A DNA stretch of 64,000 bases from Acanthochromis polyacanthus (taxonomy: Eukaryota > Chordata > Actinopteri > Pomacentridae). The DNA is taken from positions 1,182,467 to 1,246,466 of the forward strand of contig NC_067113.1 of assembly GCF_021347895.1 (NCBI RefSeq), written 5' to 3'. Below the pieces are notes generated by a model. The model saw nothing but the letters and a program-made list of their open reading frames with translations. It was not told the origin of the DNA and ran no database searches. The position numbers and the translations under genes are program-made. Below are positions 46,100 to 57,044 of this stretch, one piece after another (within the stretch, counting starts at the first letter, position 1; each line of letters opens with the position of its first letter).

Positions 46100-47075
46100 C
46101 AGAATCAAAAAATCTGTCACCTTCAGAAGTTCTCCGCTGATACAGCCATTGTCGGGTATCTGAGGGGGATGAAAAGGAGTACTGGAAGGTCATCTCTGAC
46201 TTTGTTGACTGGTGTGAGCGAAACCATCTGCAGTCAACGCCAGTAAGACAAAGGAGATAATCATCGACTTCTGCAGGAGGAGGACACCTCAGACTGCATC
46301 GGTGAACATCCAGGGTTTGGACATTGAGATGGTGGACTCATACAAATACCTGGGTGTTCACCTCAACAACAAACTGGACTGGACACACAATACAGAGGTC
46401 CTGTACAAGAAGGGCCAGAGTCGTCTCGACCTGCTGAGGAGACTGAGGTCCTTTGGAGTGTGCAGGACTCTGCTCCGGACATTCTATGACTCTGTGGTAG
46501 CGTCTGCTGTTTTTTATGCAGTGGTCTGCTGGGGAGCAGGGAGGACTGAAAAGGACAGAAAGAGACTGAACAGACTGGTGAGGAGGACCGGTTCTGTCCT
46601 GGACTGTTCTCTGGACTCCATAGAGGAGGTGGGTGAGAGGAGGATGTTGGCAAAGCTCACATCCATCATAGACAATTCCTCTCACCCACTGCATGACACT
46701 GTAGAGTCTTTAAGCAGCTCCTTCATCAGCAGACTGAGACATCCACCCTGAAGAAGGAGCACTATCACAGGTCCTTCATCCCATCTGCTGTCACACTTCA
46801 TAACATCAGCATCACTGGCTGATGTTATCATAAACACATAAGCACAATTCCTTGCACTGCTGTCATTTTCTGCACTTTTAGATTTTATTCCACAAGTCAC
46901 TTTTTGCTGATGTCATTTATTTATCGAGTAATAATACTCTATTCATTTTCATCCTTCATGCTTGTATATATTGTATGTATTTTTGTTATTATAATTATTA
47001 TATTTACTGTATACTGCTGCTGTAACATGGGAAATTTCCCCTGACATGGGGAGTAATAAAGGATTATCTTATCTT
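46100..47075 (+). mobile_element. Rex1-like LINE, 3' part
   Basis: Starts in a worn RT palm motif ('KFSADTAIVG', for FADDTAIVG) and ends with 'GTAATAAAGGATTATCTTAT' in a TTATC tail. 5' truncated, as usual for LINEs. Sister of the antisense tail at 26135-26228. Confidence 0.85.
46302..46751 (+). pseudogene. Rex1-like RT ORF, C-terminal part
   Basis: A 149-codon open frame contains 'DSYKYLGVHLNNKLDWTHNT', 'KKGQSRLDLLRRLRSFGVCR', 'FYDSVVASAVFYAVVCWGAG' and 'RRTGSVLDCSLDSIEEVGER', then 'SHPLHDTVESLSSSFISRL'. This is the thumb and C-terminal region following RT in Rex1/Babar elements, which copy their RNA at a nicked target. Upstream, 'NASKTKEIIIDFCR' (46225-46280) and 'SADTAIVG' extend the protein in other frames, so at least one frameshift separates the catalytic motif from this frame, and the FADD has become FSAD. 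Not functional. Confidence 0.85.
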
Positions 47076-47297
47076 GTAGCAGAGACCCGCTGCTGTAGGA
47101 ATGGAACCTGTGGTGTTGAGGTCTGATGGACTCCCTTACAAAGGGAAAGGACTCGAAAAGTCTGTAAGTCGAAAAAGAAATCAAATTCCTCTTGAATGTC
47201 ATCCTCAACATAGCATATACTCTTTCTTGATTTTTGTTGGCCACAAACTACAAGTAAAACACATTCACAGTTGCAGGTTTTTGAAGTGCTACATATA

Positions 47298-48861
47298 CAC
47301 TGCTCAAAAAAATTAAAGGAACACTTTGAAAATACATCATATTTCAATACGGGGAAAAAACAAACTGGATATTAGCATTGATATGGACTGGATAATGTGT
47401 TAGGAATGAAAAGTGCCACATTGTTTGATGGGAATGAAAATGATCAACCCCCCAGGAGGGCTAAATTTAAGACACCACAAAATCAAAGTGAAAACCTGAT
47501 GTGGCAGGCTAGTCCATCTTGCTGAAATTCCTTGGCAGCAACTCAAAATGATATTCAGTAGTTTGTATGGCCTCCATGTGCCTTCTATGCATGACTGATG
47601 ATGCCGGGACAAGCTCTGAATGAGACGACAGATGGTGTCCTGGGGTATCTCCTCCCAGAACTGGACCAGGGCATCACTGAGCTCCGTGGACAGTCTGAGG
47701 AGCAACCTGATGGTGTCGGATGGAACAAAACATAATTTTCCAAAGGTGTTCTATTGGATTCAGGTCAGGTGGGCATGGGGGCCAGCTAATGGTATCAGTT
47801 CCTTCATCCTCCAGGAACTGCATGAGTTCTCTTACCACATAAGACTGGGCATTGTCGTGCACCAGAAGGAATCCAGGACCACTGCACCAATGTAGGGTCT
47901 GACAATGGGTCAAAGGATTTCATCCTGATACTTAATGGCAGTCAGAATGCCATTGTCCAGCCTGTAGAGGTCTGTGCGTTCCTCCATGGATATGCCTCCC
48001 CACACCATCACTGACCCACCACCAAACCGGTCATGCTGAACAATGTTACAGGCAGCATAACGTTCTCCACGGCTTCTCCAGACCCTTTCATGTCTGTCAC
48101 ATGCGCTCAGGGTGAATCTCCTCTCATCTGTGAAAAGTACAGGGCACCAGTGGTGGACTTGCAAATTCCTGTGTTGCCAGCCGAGCTCCACGGTGCCAGT
48201 CAGCGAGTACAGCGGGCACTAGAGGACGCTGGGCCCTCAGACCACTCTCATTAAATCTCTTTCTGATTGTTTGATCAGAGACATTGACACCAGTGGTCTG
48301 CTGGAGGTCATTTTCTAGAGCTATTGCAGTGCTCATCCTGTTCCTCCTTGCACAAAGGAGAAGATACCGGTCCTGCTGATGAGTTGAGGACCTTCGACAG
48401 CCCTGTCCAGCTCTCCCAGACTAACTGCCTGTCTCCTGGAATCTCCTCCATGCGCTTAAGAATGTGCTGGGAGACACAGAAAACCTTCTGGCAATGGCAT
48501 GCATTGATGTGCCATCCTGGAGGAGTTGGACTGTCTGTGGAACCTCTGTAGGGTCCAGGTATCGCCTCATGTTACCAGGAGTGACACTTATCCTAGCCAA
48601 ATGCAAAACTAGTGAAAAACAGTCAGAAAACATTAGGAAGGAAAAAATGACAGTGGCCTTCACCTGTAAACTCATTCCTGTTTTGGGGGTTGTCTCATTG
48701 TTACCCCTCTAGTGCATCTGTTGTTAATTTTATGAACACCAAAGCAGCTGAAACTGACTAAAAAGCCCCTCAGTTACTTACTTGACCAGATCAGTATCCC
48801 ACATGTTTGACTGATTTGATGCAATAATGAGATTAAAAAGTGTTCCATTAATTTTTGAGCA

Positions 48862-48864
<3 letters not shown>
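47298..48864 (-). mobile_element. Tc1-like transposon, copy 2
   Basis: The left TIR CACTGCTCAAAAAAATTAAA follows a TA (47296-47297). The right TIR AAGTGTTCCATTAATTTTTG ... AGCAGTG is complete and abuts a (TG)n(TA)n run. Sequence is very close to copy 1 through the whole length, 38 kb away and in the same orientation. Confidence 0.93.
47400..48675 (-). pseudogene. Tc1-like DD34E transposase, copy 2 (broken)
   Basis: The same protein as copy 1: HTH 'PTEVPQTVQLLQDGTSMHAI', 'FSVSPSTFLSAWRRFQET', then '[20 protein letters not shown]' (first D), '[13 protein letters not shown]', 'FLLVHDNAQSYVVRELMQFL' (second D) and 'PPDLNPIEHLW' (E). It has an 11-bp deletion after 'GARLA' near 48175 that copy 1 lacks, a one-base insertion near 47686, and the TGA plus frame change after 'YQDEIL' (about 47910) at exactly the position broken in copy 1. 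It cannot encode a whole transposase. Confidence 0.9.

Positions 48865-48904
<40 letters not shown>
48865..48904. repeat. (TG)n(TA)n microsatellite
   Basis: TG repeats pass into TA repeats immediately after the right TIR of Tc1 copy 2, a TA-rich target for the insertion. Confidence 0.9.
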
Positions 48905-51565
48905 AATGCTACAGCGATGCTAGCAAATCTAATCTGTGAAGCTAAGTGTTACTAGTTCCACCCTGAAAAGTCTTCAACCTTCACTAAGTTCAATCTCTGA
49001 ACAGAACACTTTCAGAGGGAAATACTATCTCCTCAGAACTTAATTTGGATGCAGGCTCCTCTGATGGAAACACAGGTTAGCAACTGAGATCCTCAAAGTT
49101 CTGCTGTGGCAACGCACCTCTAGTAAATTATTGTATGTTTTCTGACAGTCAGTGGGGAAGCCAGGCAGGTAACATACCATAAAAAGACTTGGCATCCTAT
49201 CACAACATGTGAGAATATACGTTGTTTTAATACATGTCAAAACAGCACAGAAGAGCTATGTAGAACTAAACACCTTGGCAGGACCTCGAAATCTTAGTAA
49301 TAAAAGAAAAAAATGGTGTGAAAGGCATTTGGAGGACATTGCAGCATCTCTGATCTGAATCTAAAGGAGAAACATGCAACAACCCAACTACAACCTTGTT
49401 TCAGTTCTCCCTGAAACTACAGTGGTTTGGACAGCGTACACAGTAGCCACAAAGCAGAAAAAACAGGCAAAAAACACTTCGTCCCCATTTTCCACTGGAG
49501 CTTTGCACACTCTGAGCTCAGAATTGCATCAATGTTGTTTTTTGAATCAGTGCAGTTCAAAGCAAACTGTTTATTTTACAGTGTTGCCAAGTGACAGAAT
49601 TTTAGCGGAAGTGTCAGTTTACTTCCCTAAGTCTGCTTTATTACAGGAAACCATATGCAACACATGCTTTGAAGAACAAGCTTCACAATAAATCAAAATG
49701 GAAACCTGGAAATCAAACAAAGCACAAAGAGTCTGACCATCACCCTGAGGGGCTGAGTCTGGGGAGTCACTGCCTGTCATCAGACATTCAGTTGGCAGCA
49801 GTGTCCTTCAACACCAGAGATGTGGAGGAAGCTGCAGGGCCTGGGCTCCAATAATGGGCTGATAGAACAGTGACCGAGCAGGAATTTGTATGGAATTTGA
49901 AGGATTTGAAGAAGTGGTGATGTAGCTGTATTGTTCAGTGTGAATGTGAGACTGGGTCTAACTGTTATGTCAAATGCTTCTCATGGGGTTCAACAGTGTG
50001 AATGTGGCAGCAAGGATCCTTAGCTTGCAATTTAGTCTGCATCAGCTGAAACCAGGAAGCCAGTCACTGCTGGATCAGGCCTAATGTCTTGCATCCATAG
50101 AACCATTTCTGATCAGCTCAACCAAGCAAAAACAATCAGTACATTTTGACTGCTATTAGAACAAAATCAATCTGATTGATATCTTCTTTCCCTTCGGTCC
50201 CCTGTCAAATCACTCAAAAAATCAAAAATTCATCAAGTCCATTTTACAACTGTTATACAACATGATGGATTCTGACAAAAATGACTCCACTGTCCAACAT
50301 GTTGCTTTGTCCTAACCAAGTCTTTGGTACATGCCTGTAGCAGTTAAAGTACAATGCAGCTCACCTGAAGAAATATTTTGGCCTTTAAGTTTATTTGAGT
50401 AATTTATAGATGCATTTAAAAGGAAAGCTATATTGTATTATAAAATAAAATAATCTCAAAGGAAAGCTAATAACAGTGGTTGAGATATGCTACTACTACT
50501 AAATAAATGCAGCTGTACAGCTGTACAAAAACTTTTTCCTACTGACGCTGGCCATGTTATAATTCAGACTGAAAACAAAAACTATCAACAAAACCAAGAA
50601 TCTGGCCATATATTCTAAGTTGATGTAAATTTCCATGCTGATGATAGCTCTTGCTAGTCAGACATATTTCTTTGAGAAATGAAAAGATTTTGTGGACTTT
50701 GCCAAGAACAAGTCCTAGGAGAGATTAGACAGTTCAGAATATATAAGAAGTATGAAGGATCTCGATCTGCAGCTACCAACTGGAGAGGCGCCAGATGCTT
50801 TGGCAACCAGCAGCCACAGATGCAATGCAGTGTTGTAGTGAATCACAGTGGTTAACATGTTTCTGAAGGATTCCCTTTAGTTCTGCTGTGCCTACATGAA
50901 ACCTGCTTCTCAGTAAAATGGTATTTAGTTGTATTCCCACAAACTAACAGCACATGTAAAACCAGGGTGTATGGCCATTAGTTCAGCTACAGAGTACTGG
51001 TTCCTAAGCATGTCATGACATGGTCATGCTGTTGGTCAGCTGTTTGTGGTTTACTTAATAGGAACTTAGAGCTGAAAGAGCTTACAGGACAATAGTTATG
51101 AGAGTCTTTTGCTGGTACTCCTCTGAATTCCATCGTCCTCTAATGTCAGCCACTGTACACACTCATGCCTCCTTGCACCACCTCTCACCGTGTTCTGTTC
51201 TCATCCCTATTTCATTTATGGGCTCTGGCTGAGTTCACACATGCACTTGCAGTCCTCCACTTGTCTCATCTGACTTCTGGGAACTCATACAAGTGACTGT
51301 CTGTGTTTGTATGCAAGCACTTAACATGTGCAACTCTGCTTGTATATTTACATGTTTTACATGTGCTCACATCCACACAAGCAGGATGTCCATGGCTACA
51401 TTCTGCATGCATTCATACATACCAATGAGCAGCGGTTTCTGGACTATTTATAGAGTGGCTATATTAGCTCACCATATGTGTCAGCTGCTGCTCTCAAAAT
51501 GGCCACAGACAGCACGAGCAACAGCAGGAAAACTAGGTGGGAAACTAGGTAGAACAAATGCTCCC
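48905..51565. other. No recognisable gene or element
   Basis: No coding domain, TIR pair or SINE/LINE signature noted. Inferred PLEKHA5 intron 2. Confidence 0.5.
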
Positions 51566-51570
51566 AACCT

Positions 51571-51617
<47 letters not shown>
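51566..51617. repeat. (GT)n microsatellite
   Basis: About 25 GT units. The valine/cysteine open frames across it are artefacts. Confidence 0.95.
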
Positions 51618-51620
<3 letters not shown>

Positions 51621-51902
51621 GGCTGGGAGTCGCAGGGCATTTTTGTTGTCAAACAGGTCCACAGTATATACATGTGCACAAATGTGCACAAGAAGCCCAA
51701 GTCACTAATAGCAATGGAGAGGTTTCACACACAACAACCACACATGTGCACACACGCAGCACGCCAACAAGTAGAGCCTGTTCAGCACAGCAGAGCAGCC
51801 TCTGAGTCACACTTGCTTGTCAAACTTGCGTCCCACTGACAGCAGAGTTGTTCTTGTTCTAGAGCAAAACCCTCCATTGGAGATGCCATATGCATGTGCA
51901 GT

Positions 51903-51903
51903 G

Positions 51904-51942
<39 letters not shown>
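51903..51942. repeat. (GACA)n microsatellite
   Basis: About nine GACA units. Confidence 0.95.
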
Positions 51943-53121
51943 GAGGGAGGTTAAGGGCGAGAGCATGACAGATAGAAAAGAGAAAGCCTCAACAGCAGGA
52001 GTGAAAGACAGAACGGAGGAGCCATTCATTCACATCGATTGCCTACGTGTGTGTTACAGGGGAGGCAAACAGAAGTATTTATGAATTCCTCCAGCAGGGC
52101 AGAGAGGCAGCGAGGTGGGCGTTGATGAGAGCAGAGGGAAATCTCTGAGCCTGCCGACCAAACAAAGCAGCCCCTCACCGCCTGAGACAGCCAAACTGCC
52201 TCTCTCCCGCTCTGCATCCATCAATCTCTTCCTATCTCTGTTTTTCCTCGCCACACATTCCAACTCACTTGATGAAGCAGCGAGCTCCCTCGAATGTGTA
52301 TCCTTCCTCCCATCCTGTTGGTAAATCTGTGAGGACAGGGAGGGGAAGAAAAAAACACAAGACAGCAGTAACATAAGCAGCTGTGCAGAGATATGCAGCT
52401 GATTACACGCGCGCGCGCGCACGCACACACCTGCACGGCAATGCAGTGTCTGGACCACAAATAGCTCATTTTGTGTGCATTTACAATTCTCTCTCCAATC
52501 TGAATAGCAGATATTGCAGAATTACTCAATCGTTCCATGGTAATGTATGCACCAATGAGACGCCAGCTGTTTAGATACACGGCTGATCTGCAGGCAGTGA
52601 TGTCCTCCCACCCGTCAACCCCTTCCTGTCGCGGCAGATGTGTTTTATGTTTTGGAATATCGGCTTTTAACTGACGCACAGACACGCTGCGTTGCTCTAT
52701 AAGCAGTCACGGTGCGTGGAAATACTGGGTTTCTGCAGCAAAGCCGGGGTTTCACTGGGGGTTGTGTCAAATCCTGCAGGGAATCAGCTCTGAAATCGGC
52801 ACACGCCTACGTGACAGAACTTTTAAAAAGTGTGTCGCAAAGTGTCCAGGTGGAGCGAGAAAGGGGGGGCGAAGGTAGGGGGACGCTGTGCGTAATGGTC
52901 CGCCAGAGGAGAGCAGTGAGGGGAGCGGAGCAGGGGAAGCTGTTGCTTTGCTGCAGAGAGCAGAAATCTCCCGTCATCGTCTTCCACTGCTCTCTCCACA
53001 ACTTGTCGCCCCTTTTTCCATCGTGACGCGAGGATAACCTTTCCTATAGGCGCTGCGTGCATGCGTGTGCGCGCGAGTTTTCGCAGGGAATGAAGAAAAA
53101 ACACGTCCTCAGATTATTTAC
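51943..53121. other. Start of PLEKHA5 intron 2 (inferred)
   Basis: Apart from a (CG/CA)n run at 52408-52430, I see no gene here. CpG density rises from about 52680 toward the exons, as expected close to a promoter. Follows the donor at 53120-53121. Confidence 0.6.
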
Positions 53122-53198
53122 CTGGAGTTTTCCTGTGCCCCGTGATAACAGCTTCTCCAGTAACAGGATGCAACCAGGTTGTACTCTTTGCTTCTTCG
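53122..53198 (-). CDS. PLEKHA5: PLEKHA5 coding exon 2 (WW domain, second half)
   Basis: On the minus strand an acceptor 'TTCTTCCACCAACAG' precedes CGAAGAAGCAAAG, and the exon closes at 'AAAACTCCAG|GTAAAT'. With the two bases left from exon 1 it reads N-'EEAKSTTWLHPVTGEAVITG' and 'HRKTP', ending in phase 1 with a G. The block 'EEAKSTTWLHPVTGEAV' is what I know from vertebrate PLEKHA5, where it completes the first WW domain; PLEKHA7 has a clearly different sequence here. The second WW tryptophan is residue 39, 22 after the first (17), the normal spacing. The next exon should begin with AT to give 'TPD' and the second WW domain; I did not find it in this window. Confidence 0.93.
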
Positions 53199-53320
53199 CT
53201 GTTGGTGGAAGAAAAAGGAGGAAAGGTGAGCAGAGAACGCGAAAAACGACAAGCAGGAAGAATGTGTCGGAGAAACAAGCAGTGCGAATCCAGAAAGCCG
53301 TGTGTCCGCGTGATATTTAC

Positions 53321-53412
53321 TTGATGAAGAATATGCGTCCATCCCGAGTCACCCCATAACTCCAAGAAGAGGGAAGGCAGGAGAGCCAGTCCGGCTTAGG
53401 ATCCGCCGCCAT
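53321..53412 (-). CDS. PLEKHA5: PLEKHA5 coding exon 1 (start codon, WW domain first half)
   Basis: The minus-strand ATG at 53412 opens 'MAADPKPDWLSCLPSSWSYG' and 'VTRDGRIFFI', then AA before the donor GTAAATATC; joining to exon 2 gives FFIN|EEAK in frame. The protein binds phosphoinositides and proteins through WW and PH domains and acts at cell junctions and the cytoskeleton; only the WW part is here. W17, Y19 and G20 fit a WW domain. I chose this ATG because it starts the known 'MAAD' N-terminus; the codon after ATG is GCG, giving G at +4. The intron to exon 2 is only 122 bp (53199-53320). The exon lies at the edge of a CpG-rich promoter. No frameshift or stop; it looks like a live gene. 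Confidence 0.93.
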
Positions 53413-53580
53413 GTCTAGCTGAGAGCTCTACTGCTCTGGTTACTATAGACAGGGGCTGGAGTGCGCGGCGCCGTGCCAAGCGCGAGCACACGGCTAACAT
53501 CGCGCGCTTAAAGGAGATGCGGTAACGCGCAGGAGGATAAAGACATAAGCAATGCTTTTCTGTCAAGCAGAGGAGAGGCG
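53413..53580 (-). promoter_or_regulatory. PLEKHA5: PLEKHA5 5'UTR and CpG-rich promoter
   Basis: Upstream of the ATG the sequence is unusually CpG-rich for this window ('GCGCGGCGCCGTG', 'CATCGCGCGCTTAAA', 'GGTAACGCGC'), ending near 53580. No clear TATA box on the minus strand. A CpG-island promoter is inferred; the transcription start cannot be set from sequence alone. Confidence 0.65.
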
Positions 53581-53824
53581 GAGCACTTTTCGGTCGTTAT
53601 GAGCGTGAGACTTGAAAGTTCAGTCTCTGTATGATTCCTGCAAGAGCTGATAAGGTTCGTTACAAATCAGTAACATTGACCAAATAAATCTAAATGTGAT
53701 TGGCAAACAAATTCACAACTCAGTACTAATAATGAAGACATACAGTAAAAAAGTAATTCACAGAAAAAAGCATCTTTTGTCGAACATCCAGACAGCTGAC
53801 AAATAACAGGAAAAAAATACAGAA
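53581..53824. other. No recognisable feature upstream of the promoter
   Basis: AT-rich sequence between the CpG-rich region and the mariner-like relic. Confidence 0.4.
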
Positions 53825-54275
53825 CATGTTAGCACCCACATGCTGCCAGAACAGTTGTAGTGCACCTTGGTGTTGATTCTCCAAGTCTCTGGAACTGTAC
53901 CAGAGGGATGAACATCTTTCTTCCAAAATGGTATTCCCTCATTTTTGTGGAGAGCACAGTCTGAAACATCAGCCCAAAAACCTCAAAGGTTTTGATCTGA
54001 TGACTGTCAAGGTCATAACACATGATTCACATTGTTTTCTTCAAAACACTCAGTGAGCCCACATTACTTCTGAATGGAGGCGTTGTCACCAGGAACAGAC
54101 CACTTCCATCAGGATAGAAAGGTTTCATTACAGGATGAAGGCTATCACAGAGAACAACTTAGTGTTGGTTTGCAGTGCCACTTTAGTCTCTGTTCCTATT
54201 GCAGCCAGTTGAGCAGTGTATGTGGCTGCAGCTCCTGCCATCCATGGCCCAGCAACCAACCGTCTTTTAAAGTCA
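53825..54275 (-). pseudogene. Tc1/mariner-type transposase fragment, antisense
   Basis: The minus strand reads 'LVQFQRLGESTPRCTTTVLA' and 'ACGC' (family form 'PVQFQRLVESMPRRIEAVLA'), the C-terminal end of a Tc1-like transposase; the related frame 'EERCSSLWYSSRDLENQHQG' lies alongside. Toward 54275 the complement of 'CCACTTCCATCAGGATAGAA' and 'GGTTTCATTACAGGATGAAG' matches the family's 'FYPDGSGLFQDDNAP' region in broken frames. A deletion between these blocks removed most of the DDE third motif. No TIRs found. Confidence 0.65.
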
Positions 54276-55150
54276 TTTTCCTCTTGCTATCTTGATATTA
54301 AATCTGAACCACCGTAAGTGTTTTCAACATGACAGTGAGCCTGTTTGGATGTTAACTGCTTAACAGAATCATATAACACACCTGTGTGGAAACATCACCA
54401 TTTGTTGATCTTCTCCACTTATTTATTCATGTTTTATGCCAAGTGTATGTGCATGGCAGGTAGACAGACAGGAATAGAATAGGAAGAAAACATGTAAATC
54501 ATGCTGGCAGAAGAAATATGTTAAAAAATCATGCTGGTATATACACTGGAGTATCTTTATGCATGGAAGTGTGTTCTTCTTCCATGGGACATTTAGCATG
54601 GAGCATATTGAGTGCATGTTTCTTACATGATATATGGCTTCCAGACTCCCACTGCAGTTTTTTTTCTTTAGTTGCCCTTTTTTATTCATTATTTATTAAA
54701 CATAACTTGGTGCAATAGAAGTAAGGACAAAAGCAACATAAAATATTGCTTCTAAAAAATATTGCATTGTTTTAGCTTTCCTTAGATCCTGTGGTTGGAA
54801 ATTTTAATGTTCTTCATGCAGATGAAAATTTTGTGTGTAAGGGAGATGTTATAGATTAATCATAGATTCAATGTGTGGAGCTCTGCTAGAGGCATGAACC
54901 ACATTTTTCCAAAAGACAATGGTATACAGATTCTCTATATTACAGACTCTCTATTCCAGAAATCTTTTATCAAATTTGCCGACTTCAAAAGCACAGAACA
55001 GTTTAAGTCCTGCACTGTGACACTAAATGACTTTTGCACAACAGATCTTGTTTTTGTGTCTGTTGGATGGCAATGCAATGCTGTGTTGATACACATTAAA
55101 GGGTGAAACTTGTTACACACTTAATTGTGTCACTGAATTGATCAGTACCT

Positions 55151-55183
<33 letters not shown>

Positions 55184-56003
55184 GATTCTGCCAAGCCCGT
55201 TCCCTTGGCTGTGGTTTCACTAGATAGTAGGTAGGGACAGTGGGAAGGCTTAAACATGTCATATCTGCACAACACAAGTTTTGTTCTAGGAAAAGCTAAC
55301 GATGGATGTCTATTCTTCCTTCTCAGGTCGGACAGGTATTCAGGCATGTATTTAGGACATACCCTTTCTGCCTGTTCAAGCAGTGATACATTTCAGTAAA
55401 ACTTACCACAGGATTATTTTTCTTCCTAACCAGGGAAATATAGCACAATTTTTGTCCAATTCAAATATATTCTTACATACATTGTCCAAATTAAGCATAT
55501 TTTCAGGCAGTGGCAAGGCTGTCTAAATGGTAAAGCACTCTGCTGTCAATAAGCATATCCTTCAAAAGCACTGACGGTTTAATCCTAAAATCCTACTTTT
55601 CTGCAGTGAAGCTCTTATGAGAGCTAATGATGGTGCTACTGTTCCGTAATAAGGGGCTCTGAAGGAGCTCTGACTGTCTCAGATGACACAGAGCTTATTT
55701 TGGAGCTGAGTGTTTGCTCAAATATTGATCAGCTGGTGGAGCACAGCATGTGTTCTCACTGCGTTTTGCTGCCTGTCTGCTGCAGCCGTCCAAGCACAGG
55801 TGGTCACACTCGAAGCTGGGCAGGTTGGAAATCCCCCACCACCCAAACAAACCAACTATTACCCCCCCTTCACTCCCACCACACACACAGGCTTTCTAAT
55901 GAGGCTGGACAAACCCCAGACACTTTGTTAAGTCTATTCCCAAGGTCAGGAATACTTCACATGCTGGACGCACAGACACACCCTGTTAACGCCCCCAAGC
56001 AGC
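54276..56003. other. No recognisable gene or element
   Basis: Nothing recognised. The last 150 bp are CA/CC-rich leading into the microsatellite. Confidence 0.45.
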
Positions 56004-56060
<57 letters not shown>

Positions 56061-56072
56061 CACACACACACA
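56004..56072. repeat. (CGCA)n(CA)n microsatellite
   Basis: About eleven CGCA units then about twelve CA units. Confidence 0.95.
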
Positions 56073-56375
56073 GAGCGAGAGAGCGAGCAAGAGAGAGAGA
56101 GAAGTCAAATGGTCTTCCAGGAGGAGGAGGATCTCCTCCCACAGTTAAGTGCTGGCCAGATTCTGTAAATGTTGCACAACCCATCACCTCGCCCCCTCTG
56201 GCCCACTGCCGTGTTCACACTCACACTTATCAATTTCTTTCCGCAATCTGAAAGGATTTGACTCTTACAAGAAAGTCAAAGCGTGCTGACAAATGTAAAT
56301 ACAGATTAATTTTTTTACACGGAAATATTTTACTGCGCTGCACAGCTCTCTCTCGCGTTAACAGCGTGTGTCTGT

Positions 56376-56660
56376 GCACTTTCGCCTTGCAGCAAGAAGA
56401 TCCCCGGTTCAAATCCCAGGGTGGGCCTGGGATCTTTCTGCATGGAGTTTGCATGTTCTCCCTGTGCATGCGTGGGTTTTCTCCAGGTACTCCGGCTTCC
56501 TCCCACAGTCCAAAAACATGCTGAGGTTAATTGATTACTCTAAATTGCCCGTAGGTGTGAATGTGAGTGTGATTGTTTGTCTGTATGTGTAGCCCTGTGA
56601 CAGACTGGTGACCTGTCCAGGGTGTCCCCTGCCTTCACCCGAGTCAGCTGGGATAGACTC
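56376..56660 (+). mobile_element. tRNA-derived SINE, copy D (both ends incomplete)
   Basis: Starts inside the tRNA-like head ('GCACTTTCGCCTTGCAGCAA'), keeps the B-box 'GGTTCAAATCCC' and the body, and stops at 'GTCAGCTGGGATAGACTC' before the GGATGG tail. Confidence 0.85.
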
Positions 56661-57006
56661 AACTAAAACAGAGTGAACAACTAAAACAATGAGCTGAGAG
56701 CTGATAAAACTCTTCATTTTATAACTTCAGCTTGGTGTGTAGAAGGAGATTCCTTATCAGGTGAATAAGCAGTATTTATTCTTTTTCAATAATAATATTT
56801 CCAAAATTAATGCAATGCAGGCAGAGAATGGTCATACACACAACATCATGGCTCCATCCAGCTCATGTTTGTTGATGAAGAAAGTATCTTAGTTTGCTTT
56901 GAAAGTCATGCATTCAAATAATTATGACAAATGAAAATGGCAGACTAGTTGGTGTACATGCATACATGCAAGGGCCCCTGACAGGACAAAAGCTACGTAT
57001 TTATCT

Positions 57007-57044
<38 letters not shown>

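Noticed and set aside
51293..51805. 170-codon open frame on the plus strand
   Set aside because: Runs through a (GT)n microsatellite and CA-rich sequence; Cys/Val repeats are artefacts.
2675..53000. PLEKHA5 exon 3 (second WW domain, W-E-E-x-Y-T-F-E-G pattern)
   Set aside because: I looked for it on the minus strand and saw no candidate; it is probably beyond the window.
53411..53422. Plus-strand ATG in a GCCGCC context
   Set aside because: It reads ATGTCTAGCTGA, a three-codon frame; the same bases hold the minus-strand PLEKHA5 start.
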